NCBI GenBank assembly: GCA_964557575.1
Contig: CAZLBC010000154.1
Coordinates: forward strand, 1 to 7,707
Origin: CAZLBC01 sp964557575
GTDB taxonomy: Bacteria > Planctomycetota > Phycisphaerae > SM23-33
Direction: 5' to 3'
Length of the DNA: 7,707 nucleotides
The position numbers and the translations under genes are program-made. Positions 1 to 4,928 of the stretch are shown in pieces. The stretch's first letter is position 1, and every line of letters starts with the position of its first letter. The notes below the pieces were generated by a model. It saw nothing but the letters and a program-made list of their open reading frames with translations, ran no database searches and was not told where the DNA came from.

Positions 1-90
1 CGTGGCCTCTGACCCCGCGTGCCTGTCCTTGCGAAAGGTGCCCTGGATTACCTTAGAATTTGTGGGCTTCGGCTTCCTACCTTTAGTCAT
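1..90 (-). CDS. Phage terminase small subunit, P27-type, N-terminal 30 residues (partial)
   Basis: The gene runs off the left edge; only its first 30 codons are present, starting at ATG 90-88. The visible N-terminus reads MTKGRKPKPT, then KVIQGTFRKDR. This basic KGRKPKPT...K.IQG.....R opening is typical of P27-family small terminase subunits, which recognise phage DNA and hand it to the large subunit for packaging. The ATG overlaps the stop of the HNH gene as ATGA (87-90), which suggests translational coupling. Only a weak AGGT-like site lies upstream. The rest of the protein, and presumably the large terminase, lie beyond the window. The assignment rests on recognising the N-terminal motif; nothing downstream can be checked. 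Confidence 0.8.
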   Translation of the reverse strand, partial: MTKGRKPKPTNSKVIQGTFRKDRHAGSEAT

Positions 91-866
91 GGCTCAATAC
101 CTATTTGCAATGAGGGCTGGAATGGCATGGAAATCTTGTTGCTTTTACGAATATTATCAGCAGCCCACATAGGTCTAAGGTTTTCTAGTGACCAACACCG
201 CTTAAAATCAATATCTGTCGGAGAGGAAAAATTAAAGGCGGAAACCGGAATCACGTGGTCTATATGCCACTGGCCCCTGTTTTCCCAAGACATGCCAGGA
301 AGAAAATGTTTCTCTAGGTGTTCCATGAGTTGTTCGAGGCTAAAATCAACAAGCGTCCTCCAACTCTTCATTTCTTTTTTACCGCGTAGCATCCGTTGCA
401 TATACGTACTTATCCTATGATTAAGGCTCCCCTTTGCTGTGCCTCTTAATTTTTTATTTGCCCGCATTGTCATTAAATGAACTTTTTCACGATTATCCCT
501 GTTCCACTGCCTTTTCGTTTCAGCCCTTGATCTTTTGTTTTTTTGTTGCCACTCTTTTGCTCTTTCTATTTCCCTTTCTCTGTTGGCCCAATACCGTTCG
601 CGCTGCTTTGCTCTTTTTCGTGCACAAGCCTCCGGGTTGTTGAGCCTCCACTGTTTTTCTCGTTCTCTTTCTTTTTCAGGATTGACGGCCCTTCGCATAT
701 TTCTATATTTTGATCCACACGATTTACATTCATAGTAGCGCCCATCAAGTGTGTGCTTGTTAGGAGAAAAACAGCCCAGGCTTTTTATTTCACCACACGT
801 ACTGCACATCTTTTTCTCACCGGGTGGTGTCGCTTTTTCCTCTCGCTTCGGCTTTCTGCCCTTCAT
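87..866 (-). CDS. HNH endonuclease next to terminase gene
   Basis: This 259-aa protein has three visible parts. Residues 21-50 form a four-cysteine knuckle (C21xxC24, C47xxC50), probably binding zinc. Residues about 62-140 are extremely basic and charged, with repeated Arg/Lys/Glu/Trp blocks, likely a DNA-contacting helix. Residues 200-244 hold the nuclease core: WHIDHVIP (H201, D203, H204), N229 in SLENLRP, and N238 before RKSNK where many relatives have His, so it is an HNN variant of the HNH fold. Such enzymes nick or cut DNA; near terminase genes they either aid packaging or act as homing endonucleases. ATG 866 has AGGTGA five bases upstream but overlaps the methyltransferase by 50 nt. 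A second start at Met20 (809) also has a GGTGAG site and would remove the overlap. I keep the longer form because its N-terminus mirrors that of the terminase protein. Confidence 0.88.
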   Translation of the reverse strand: MKGRKPKREEKATPPGEKKMCSTCGEIKSLGCFSPNKHTLDGRYYECKSCGSKYRNMRRAVNPEKEREREKQWRLNNPEACARKRAKQRERYWANREREIERAKEWQQKNKRSRAETKRQWNRDNREKVHLMTMRANKKLRGTAKGSLNHRISTYMQRMLRGKKEMKSWRTLVDFSLEQLMEHLEKHFLPGMSWENRGQWHIDHVIPVSAFNFSSPTDIDFKRCWSLENLRPMWAADNIRKSNKISMPFQPSLQIGIEP

Positions 867-1908
867 GATTCACCTGTAATATTTCTGTCTTGATATGCTC
901 TGCTATGGCTTTCATTAGATTTGGAGGAACGGAGTTACCAATGCGCGCCCATTTATCCTTATATTTTCCAACTAATTTAAATCCCTCCGGAAATGACGCG
1001 AGACATTTGATCTCAGGAATCGTCAATTTTCTAATTTCATAGGGATGTACCATTCCAGTTGATGTATTGCCTGCATCCTTAGTTATTGTAGGGCATATTT
1101 TATTTGGATTAATTTTTACGAGAGAAAAATGCTTATGTTTTTCTAATCCTTTAAGAATCCTATACATTTGCCATGTTGGTTTTATTTCTGCTTCTTTTAA
1201 ATCGGAATCGCTTATAAATATTCCCCTATATCCCATTTCAGATTTGCAAATTGTAGCCGCACTTTTATCAGCTGATATCCAGGGGTTTATATTTTGACTC
1301 TTCGTACCGACACATCCTGGGAGCATTTCCCCAGACGATACCGGCTTCGTCTGCGGCTTCGGATGGCTTGGCTCCATACCCAAATCATTCCGCACTCCAA
1401 TAATAATGACCCGCTCCCGGCTTTGCGGTACGTTGTAATACATGGCATTTAACACCTGGCCTTTTGCTTTATATCCGCATCCCCGTAATGTCCGCATAAT
1501 CTCAAGATATGCTTGCTTCATGCAGCCCTTGATCATGCCGGTGACGTTCTCCATGACAAAGACTTTCGGCTGTAAATCCTGAATCAATCGTGCATATTCC
1601 CGGAATAGGCTGTTGCGCGGATCATCAAACTTGCGCTTCCCGGCTGTACTGAACCCCTGACATGGTGGAGATCCATCCAGAACATCCAGTTCACCGGCAC
1701 CAATTCCGGCAAGTTTCATACATTCTTTACTTGTCAGCTTGGCAATGTCTCCATGGTAAACCGGTACATCGGGGAAATTTAATTTAAATGTTTCAACTGC
1801 ATTATCGTCCCATTCAACGGCGAGCAGTTCTTTGAAGCCAGCCATTTGATACCCCAGAGAAGAACCGCCACATCCGGCAAAGGTTGAAATTACAGTCGGC
1901 TTTACCAT
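817..1908 (-). CDS. DNA (cytosine-5-)-methyltransferase
   Basis: This complete 363-aa C5 methyltransferase transfers a methyl group from S-adenosylmethionine to cytosine in DNA. All main motifs are in order: motif I FAGCGGSSLG (10-19), motif IV GSPPCQGFS with catalytic C83, motif VI ENV (120-122), motif VIII QSRERVIIIGV (162-172), the target-recognition region (about 175-290), motif IX near KLTIPEIKCLASFPEGF, and motif X IGNSVPP (323-329). ATG 1908 overlaps the ParB stop by 7 nt and gives a typical MVKPTVISTFAGCGG opening. A GTG four codons upstream (1920) is possible. There is no strong ribosome binding site, so coupling to ParB is likely. No restriction endonuclease partner is recognisable, so it may be an orphan phage enzyme protecting phage DNA from host restriction. 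The recognition sequence cannot be read from the protein. Confidence 0.96.
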   Translation of the reverse strand: MVKPTVISTFAGCGGSSLGYQMAGFKELLAVEWDDNAVETFKLNFPDVPVYHGDIAKLTSKECMKLAGIGAGELDVLDGSPPCQGFSTAGKRKFDDPRNSLFREYARLIQDLQPKVFVMENVTGMIKGCMKQAYLEIMRTLRGCGYKAKGQVLNAMYYNVPQSRERVIIIGVRNDLGMEPSHPKPQTKPVSSGEMLPGCVGTKSQNINPWISADKSAATICKSEMGYRGIFISDSDLKEAEIKPTWQMYRILKGLEKHKHFSLVKINPNKICPTITKDAGNTSTGMVHPYEIRKLTIPEIKCLASFPEGFKLVGKYKDKWARIGNSVPPNLMKAIAEHIKTEILQVNHEGQKAEARGKSDTTR

Positions 1909-2369
1909 TTGAATCCGCACTTAGGACACTCATGCTTAGTTTCAGCCATTGCGTCCTCATCAATGTCTTTGTTTTCACCTGGTATCGGATCCATCCAAGC
2001 ATCCGGTAAATCCACACCCCAATCCACAAGAGGCAAATCATCCCAAGCATTGGCGAGCTCGTCAAAGTCCCAAACCCCAAATGAACCATTGTCCTTGATT
2101 ACAAACTCCCGCTTCTGCTCGTCCGTCAGGCCGGTGACAATCTTGGCGAAGCACTCGGTGGCCCCGGCTTCCCTTAAAGCCCGAAGCCTCATGTTCCCGC
2201 CCATGACCATCATCGTTTCATCAACCACAATCTCCCGAATCTCCAACATCTCGGGGAAATCTTTCAATGACTTCACAAGCCGATCAAACTCCGCCCGCCC
2301 GATCTGGCGCGGGTTATTAGGGTTTTCGTGGATCTCATCCAGCTTGACTTTTTTGATTTCGACTTGCAT
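1902..2369 (-). CDS. ParB/Srx-fold nuclease-domain protein
   Basis: This 155-aa protein opens with a ParB N-terminal/sulfiredoxin-like domain: VKLDEIHENPNNPRQ (residues 8-22), then GGNMRLRALREAG (57-69), the nucleotide-binding arginine box of this family. It lacks the central HTH and dimer domains of chromosome-partition ParB. The C-terminus ends in HECPKCGFKW with one CxxC pair. In phages this domain is often fused to or encoded beside a DNA methyltransferase, and here the C5 methyltransferase follows with a 7-nt overlap, so the two probably act together on DNA modification; that is inference. ATG 2369 is the only plausible start. The upstream GGGGG is a poor ribosome binding site, and the 5' flank is immediately the repeat of the plus-strand cassette, suggesting the original leader was replaced. 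Confidence 0.85.
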   Translation of the reverse strand: MQVEIKKVKLDEIHENPNNPRQIGRAEFDRLVKSLKDFPEMLEIREIVVDETMMVMGGNMRLRALREAGATECFAKIVTGLTDEQKREFVIKDNGSFGVWDFDELANAWDDLPLVDWGVDLPDAWMDPIPGENKDIDEDAMAETKHECPKCGFKW

Positions 2370-2425
2370 TTAACCCCCGATTTTTTACTCCAAAATGCTA
2401 ACGTGTTGAAATGATTATGGATAAA

Positions 2426-2454
2426 AATTTAGCTTTTTTCATTTTTCCTGTCGA
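2426..2454 (-). promoter_or_regulatory. Possible divergent promoter towards the ParB gene
   Basis: On the minus strand TCGACA (2454-2449) is followed after 17 bases by TAAATT (2431-2426), matching 5 of 6 and 4 of 6 consensus positions. It would drive ParB, the methyltransferase, HNH and terminase genes if the cassette isolates them from the upstream operon. The stretch is A/T rich, so a chance match is quite possible, and the identical sequence in copy 2 would fire antisense into the first cassette gene. Confidence 0.25.
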
Positions 2455-2460
2455 TTTCCC

Positions 2461-2478
2461 TTGACATCATGATTTCAA
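2461..2478. promoter_or_regulatory. 18-bp near-palindromic operator candidate, copy 1
   Basis: TTGACATCATGATTTCAA is a dyad centred between 2469 and 2470. Eight of nine base pairs are symmetric; only C2465/T2474 breaks it. It covers the -35 box and half of the spacer, so a bound protein would block RNA polymerase. A third half-site-like sequence, TTGAAATGAT, sits at 2406-2415. The natural candidate ligand is the RHH protein encoded at 4095-4235, which is inference. Confidence 0.55.
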
Positions 2479-2489
2479 AGTATTATATT
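2461..2489 (+). promoter_or_regulatory. Strong sigma-70-type promoter P1 of the plus-strand cassette
   Basis: A perfect -35 box TTGACA (2461-2466) is followed after 17 bases by TATATT (2484-2489), five of six consensus bases. Just upstream, 2421-2447 is made of A- and T-tracts, resembling an UP element. Transcription should start near 2496 and give a leader of about 38 nt ending in AAGGAGG before ATG 2534. The same promoter recurs unchanged at 3121-3149. Confidence 0.85.
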
Positions 2490-2533
2490 ATAACCAAACA
2501 CTGAGACACAAACCCAAAACCAAGGAGGACACC

Positions 2534-2947
2534 ATGAAACAGGTCAGAATCAGGGTTCAGAACGAAACCGCGTCTGGCCGTCGCCAAGGCTGGACCAAGC
2601 TCGTAACCGATGTGGATCCCGAGGGCCGCAATGGTTATTCATTTGCAGGCGACTTCCTCCGGGGCGGCGCCGAGCACGATCTGCCCGTGGGGGGGATCGT
2701 CATCCAGTGCAACCCCGAGGGCAGCGCCAAGAACGGCTGGAAATCGGGTGTCTGCCTGCGCGTACAGGACGATGGTACCCTGCTTCGGTTGCACGAGGAG
2801 ACTTATGATTGGCGGGATGATTTCCTTTCGTTCCGCGACCTCGTGATTTCCGCGCTCACGGCTGAACCGGGCCACGAGAAGCTCCGCGCCGAGCGCGACC
2901 GCCTCATGGCCCGGATCGCCGAGATCGATGCCCTCCTGGACAGCTAA
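2534..2947 (+). CDS. Unrecognised 137-aa protein, first gene of the cassette
   Basis: I do not recognise this protein. The start is clear: ATG 2534 lies five bases after AAGGAGGA behind promoter P1. The body (residues 1-105) looks like a small soluble beta-rich domain, with GGIVIQCNPEG and a Trp/Asp-rich segment, YDWRDDFLSF (91-100). Residues 113-135 form a charged amphipathic helix, with EKLRAERDRL followed by MARIAEIDALL, that could form a short coiled coil for self-association. There is no signal peptide or membrane segment. Base composition is clearly more G/C rich than the A/T-rich promoter repeat ahead of it. It ends in TAA directly followed by a hairpin linker (2945-2982). Confidence 0.8.
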   Translation: MKQVRIRVQNETASGRRQGWTKLVTDVDPEGRNGYSFAGDFLRGGAEHDLPVGGIVIQCNPEGSAKNGWKSGVCLRVQDDGTLLRLHEETYDWRDDFLSFRDLVISALTAEPGHEKLRAERDRLMARIAEIDALLDS

Positions 2948-2982
2948 CCCCAACCGCCCCCGCTTCGGCGGGGCAGAAAGGA
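2945..2982 (+). promoter_or_regulatory. Intercistronic hairpin-plus-RBS linker, copy 1
   Basis: The stop codon TAA is followed by CCCCAACC, a 6-bp stem CCCCGC/GCGGGG (2958-2963 and 2968-2973) closed by a TTCG tetraloop, and the ribosome binding site AGAAAGGA (2975-2982). There is no T-tract, so it is not a standard terminator. It is nearly identical to 4052-4088 (one indel, one substitution). It may protect mRNA ends or serve as a recombination joint between cassette genes. Confidence 0.8.
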
Positions 2983-2989
2983 TCACATC

Positions 2990-3061
2990 ATGGAACTGTA
3001 CTTTTGCGAGCTAGTCAACAACGGCGTTATCGAAACCCGATTTTTTGCTCCAAAACGCTAA
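2990..3061 (+). pseudogene. Truncated small gene (23 codons) running into promoter repeat 2
   Basis: ATG 2990 follows AGAAAGGA by seven bases, a good ribosome binding arrangement. The ORF reads MELYFCELVN, then NGVIETRFFAPKR, and stops at TAA 3059-3061. Its last eight codons lie within the 153-bp repeat, and the equivalent stretch in copy 1 keeps the reading frame and the stop (RFFTPKC). So the tail belonged to a gene that originally preceded this promoter module. The ORF is either a genuine tiny protein or what remains of a longer one after deletion or recombination. I do not recognise the protein. Confidence 0.45.
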
Positions 3062-3120
3062 CGTGTTGAAATGACTATGAATAAAAATTTAGCTTTTTTC
3101 ATTTTTCCTGTCGATTTCCC

Positions 3121-3138
3121 TTGACATCATGATTTCAA
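3121..3138. promoter_or_regulatory. 18-bp near-palindromic operator candidate, copy 2
   Basis: This is identical to the dyad at 2461-2478 and overlaps the -35 box of P2 in the same way. The upstream half-site-like sequence is also present (3066-3075) but has its last base changed (TTGAAATGAC). Exact preservation of the dyad in both copies means the two promoters should respond to the same regulator. Confidence 0.55.
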
Positions 3139-3149
3139 AGTATTATATT
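3121..3149 (+). promoter_or_regulatory. Promoter P2 of the cassette (duplicate of P1)
   Basis: TTGACA (3121-3126), a 17-base spacer and TATATT (3144-3149) are identical to P1. The A/T-rich upstream tract and the leader are also identical. P2 should drive the genes from 3194 onwards, including the RHH and PLD-like genes, on top of any read-through from P1. Confidence 0.85.
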
Positions 3150-3193
3150 ATAACCAAACACTGAGACACAAACCCAAAACCAAGGAGGCAATA

Positions 3194-3622
3194 ATGTATA
3201 CAACACAAGCAGGATCTCAAATTGTAAATCTTACCCCGCACGCGATAACGGTGCGGGGGAGGGACGGCGAAACAACCTTTCCGCCCTCGGGGGAAGTTGC
3301 CCGAGTTACAAGCAATTCCACGGAACAAAAGGATTGCTTGGTGACCAGGCCCGAGGGGGTGCTTCGCGTCCCGGTGGTCTACCAAGCGCCGGGAACGGTG
3401 GAAGGGCTTCCCGGCCCGAAGGTCGACACCATTTTTTTGGTGTCAGCAGTCGTCCTTTCAGCTTGTCAGGGGCGGCGGGATGTGTTCGCCCCCGACACCA
3501 GTCCTACAGGTGCCGTTCGGGACGACCAGGGCCGCATCATCGCGGTCCGGGGGCTAGTTGCCCCTGCAAACCACCATCCGGTGGTGAATTTAGACGAGAA
3601 TCCCCCGGATGACGAGGAATAG
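3194..3622 (+). CDS. 'NLTPHAI' family small protein, function unknown
   Basis: This 142-aa protein starts at ATG 3194, behind AAGGAGG and promoter P2. Its opening, IVNLTPHAITVRG followed by PPSGEVARV, and a later stretch, EGLPGPKVDTIFLVSA then DVFAPDTSPTGAVRDDQGRI, are features I associate with a widespread family of small phage and bacterial proteins of unknown function that begin with 'NLTPH' and end in a 'VAPDTGP...G.I.AVRG' block. The core (9-122) appears complete. The C-terminal 20 residues are a loose acidic tail (ENPPDDEE). There is no signal peptide. I assign no biochemical role. The stop is followed by a GCAA-tetraloop hairpin at 3642. Confidence 0.85.
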   Translation: MYTTQAGSQIVNLTPHAITVRGRDGETTFPPSGEVARVTSNSTEQKDCLVTRPEGVLRVPVVYQAPGTVEGLPGPKVDTIFLVSAVVLSACQGRRDVFAPDTSPTGAVRDDQGRIIAVRGLVAPANHHPVVNLDENPPDDEE

Positions 3623-3641
3623 TATCCTACTACCCTTAACC

Positions 3642-3657
3642 GCGCCCGCAAGGGCGC
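3642..3657 (+). promoter_or_regulatory. Intercistronic GCAA-tetraloop hairpin
   Basis: A perfect 6-bp stem GCGCCC/GGGCGC (3642-3647 and 3652-3657) is closed by a GCAA (GNRA) loop. GGAGGAAAT follows at once as the ribosome binding site for ATG 3671. The sequence differs from the TTCG linkers on either side, but the plan is the same: stop, C/A-rich spacer, tetraloop hairpin, RBS. Confidence 0.7.
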
Positions 3658-3670
3658 ATGGAGGAAATCA

Positions 3671-4054
3671 ATGATAACGACCCGCACACTGAAAAATGGA
3701 AACGTCCTAGTCGAAGCCCGCGCCGAAAGGCGGTTTATGGACGCGGACATCCCCACATACACATCCGAACAGGAGCCCGAGTTCCGCGCTGTTGCTGTTG
3801 GGGATGAGGGAACCCTTTACACCCGAGAACACACCCCCTCCGGAAACATCCTCTCTGTCGGCCTCTGGGCTGATGGAGGTTGTCCCGGTAACTCTAACCC
3901 TGCCATTCAGCACTATCACGGATGGAGGGGAACGTTTAACGACGTGGGCCAGTTCGCTGACGGCTGGAGGCGCGTCCTGGAAGTCCGGCCCCTTACTCGT
4001 GGCAACGGCTGGAGGATCGTTTTTTCCACCGATCTCCGTCCCAATGAGGCCTAA
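3671..4054 (+). CDS. Unrecognised 127-aa protein
   Basis: ATG 3671 is preceded by GGAGGAAATCA, a strong ribosome binding site at good spacing. I do not recognise the protein. It is soluble, without signal peptide or membrane segment, and appears beta-rich. It is rich in Gly and Trp in its second half (LWADGGCPGNSNPAIQHYHG at 65-84, then GQFADGWRRVLEVRPL at 93-108). The segment with HYHGWRGTF could be a binding surface, but no catalytic motif is evident. It is flanked by hairpin linkers on both sides and sits directly ahead of the RHH gene, so it is probably co-transcribed with it from P2. Confidence 0.75.
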   Translation: MITTRTLKNGNVLVEARAERRFMDADIPTYTSEQEPEFRAVAVGDEGTLYTREHTPSGNILSVGLWADGGCPGNSNPAIQHYHGWRGTFNDVGQFADGWRRVLEVRPLTRGNGWRIVFSTDLRPNEA

Positions 4055-4088
4055 CCCCAACCGCCCCGCTTCGGCGAGGCAGAAAGGA
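4052..4088 (+). promoter_or_regulatory. Intercistronic hairpin-plus-RBS linker, copy 2
   Basis: This is nearly the same linker as 2945-2982: TAA, CCCCAACC, a stem around a TTCG loop (4063-4069 with 4074-4080, one C/A mismatch at 4066/4077), then AGAAAGGA (4081-4088) serving ATG 4095. The single mismatch weakens the hairpin relative to copy 1. The same joint appears between unrelated genes. Confidence 0.8.
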
Positions 4089-4094
4089 ATAACC

Positions 4095-4235
4095 ATGAAA
4101 TCCTTAATCATCCGCAAAATCCCCGACGACCTACACCGGGCGCTAAAGATCAAGGCCGCCCAGGAAGGGAAATCCATCCAAGCCAAAATCATCGAACTCA
4201 TCAGGAAAGAGACCAACAGTGAAAAAAAATCTTAA
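4095..4235 (+). CDS. Ribbon-helix-helix (Arc/FitA-like) DNA-binding protein
   Basis: This 46-aa protein is too short for many gene finders but has a clear start: AGAAAGGA six bases before ATG 4095. The sequence fits a single RHH domain. Residues 3-7 (SLIIR) form the DNA-contacting beta strand, residues 10-24 (PDDLHRALKIKAAQE) form helix 1, and G25-K26-S27 the turn. Residues 28-40 (IQAKIIELIRKE) form helix 2. Such proteins dimerise and bind short palindromes, often as antitoxins that repress their own operon. Its gene overlaps the next one by 17 nt. The FitA-like form usually pairs with a PIN-domain toxin, but the partner here is PLD-like. The palindromes at 2461 and 3121 are candidate targets. 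Confidence 0.85.
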   Translation: MKSLIIRKIPDDLHRALKIKAAQEGKSIQAKIIELIRKETNSEKKS

Positions 4236-4893
4236 AAACATGCAGTCTCCCACTGTTTTCAAGCGAAGGGACGTTAACCGAGACACTCGCAAATCCGTTC
4301 GAGGTGAAACCGCAACCAGAACGATCGGGCCACTATATCCGGGCTGCGAGATATTCGGATTCACCAAAGGGCAGTTTTCTATCATCGACATCATCGAGCA
4401 CTGCCTGCTGGAAGCGGGGCCATCGAAAGTTACAATTTGCACCTGGTCTGCGGCCGATGGAGACATTCGCGCAGCCAACCGGCTCCTGTCAAACCACGCA
4501 ATCACTGATCTTAAGTTTGTGATAGATCACAGCTTCAAAGCCAGGAAGCCCGTACTCTGTCAAGCCCTCATAGACACTTTCGGCTATGACTGCATCCGAG
4601 TCACATCAATTCACGCCAAATTCACAACTATTAAATCTGACAAGTACTCGCTGGTCATCCGCACAAGCATGAATCTCAATTATAACCCGCGCTTTGAAAA
4701 CTTCGAAATCTCTGACGACCCCAAAATGTATGCCTTTCTAAGCCAAATCATTGACGAAATATGGACAACCCAAGACCTTGCTGAGGGGTTTGAAAAGCCC
4801 CGATACGATACTATCCAGCAATTCAAGAAAATGTATACCTCGGATGGGCTCGAAAGGGTATCACTGGATGACATCACACCTGGAAAACTGTAA
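4219..4893 (+). CDS. Phospholipase D-like (HxK) protein, possible nuclease
   Basis: This 224-aa protein starts at GTG 4219, eight bases after AGGAAAGAG inside the RHH gene; a later ATG at 4240 lacks a ribosome binding site. The N-terminal 35 residues are basic. Then come FGFTKGQFSIIDIIEH (46-61), TWSAADGDI (75-83) and the PLD-like motif IHAKF (H132, K134). RTSMNLNYNPRFENFEI (148-163) follows, matching the S/N element after HxK in PLD enzymes. The canonical Asp after HxK is displaced (D141), and there is only one HxK motif, so an active site would need a dimer, as in single-motif PLD nucleases. I recall similar single-HxK proteins in phages, without a defined role. Coupling to the RHH gene suggests a controlled effector or toxin, which is inference. 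Confidence 0.7.
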   Translation: MKKNLKNMQSPTVFKRRDVNRDTRKSVRGETATRTIGPLYPGCEIFGFTKGQFSIIDIIEHCLLEAGPSKVTICTWSAADGDIRAANRLLSNHAITDLKFVIDHSFKARKPVLCQALIDTFGYDCIRVTSIHAKFTTIKSDKYSLVIRTSMNLNYNPRFENFEISDDPKMYAFLSQIIDEIWTTQDLAEGFEKPRYDTIQQFKKMYTSDGLERVSLDDITPGKL

Positions 4894-4898
4894 TTTAG

Positions 4899-4928
4899 GC
4901 CCTGCGCTTGCTACGGCGGGCGCAGGGC
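4899..4928 (+). terminator. Hairpin closing the plus-strand cassette (possible terminator)
   Basis: A 9-bp perfect stem GCCCTGCGC/GCGCAGGGC (4899-4907 and 4920-4928) with a 12-base loop lies five bases after the PLD-like gene's stop codon. The 3' side lacks an immediate T-tract (TTTT only at 4947-4950), so it may be a weak or Rho-assisted terminator, or an mRNA-stabilising structure. It lies in the gap between convergent genes. The rest of the gap to 5032 holds no gene I can support. Confidence 0.45.

Larger units (their letters stand above)
2376..2528 (+). repeat. 153-bp promoter-bearing direct repeat, copy 1
   Basis: This segment matches 3036-3188 (offset 660) at 149 of 153 positions. The four differences are all transitions: 2387, 2396, 2415 and 2420 against 3047, 3056, 3075 and 3080. 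The last 108 bases (2421-2528) are identical and contain an A/T-rich stretch, a promoter, a palindrome, a leader rich in A and C, and AAGGAGG. The first 24 bases read in frame as the end of a coding sequence, RFFTPKC-stop. They correspond to the tail of the small ORF at copy 2. The repeat therefore looks like a module made of the tail of a gene plus the promoter and leader of the next gene. Confidence 0.95.
3036..3188 (+). repeat. 153-bp promoter-bearing direct repeat, copy 2
   Basis: This is the second copy of the module at 2376-2528, with four transitions, all in the first 45 bases. It ends just before the start region of the next gene (AAGGAGG, then ATG 3194), just as copy 1 ends before ATG 2534. 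Different genes therefore sit behind the same promoter, operator and leader. Its 5' 26 bases form the end of the ORF at 2990-3061. Confidence 0.95.

Noticed and set aside
19..735. Plus-strand open frames of 60-130 codons across the HNH gene
   Set aside because: They are antisense shadows of the HNH gene, lack ribosome binding sites, and encode low-complexity or unlikely sequences.
1814..2089. 91-codon minus-strand frame across the ParB-methyltransferase junction
   Set aside because: It overlaps two well-supported genes in another frame and has no recognisable features.
2639..2986. 115-codon minus-strand frame opposite the first cassette gene
   Set aside because: It is a shadow in G/C-rich coding DNA and lacks an RBS, whereas the plus-strand gene has a promoter and a strong RBS.
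2376..3188. CRISPR array or terminal inverted repeats
   Set aside because: The two copies are direct, 153 bp long and separated by a gene; there is no short regularly spaced repeat, and no transposase is encoded.
3707..4216. 169-codon minus-strand frame opposite the 3671 gene
   Set aside because: It has no RBS or recognisable domain, and it runs against an operon with clear linkers and start signals.
3792..4235. 147-codon plus-strand frame ending with the RHH sequence
   Set aside because: Only its C-terminal 46 residues are protein-like; the front part overlaps the 3671-4054 gene in another frame. AGAAAGGA before ATG 4095 fixes the start of the real, short gene.
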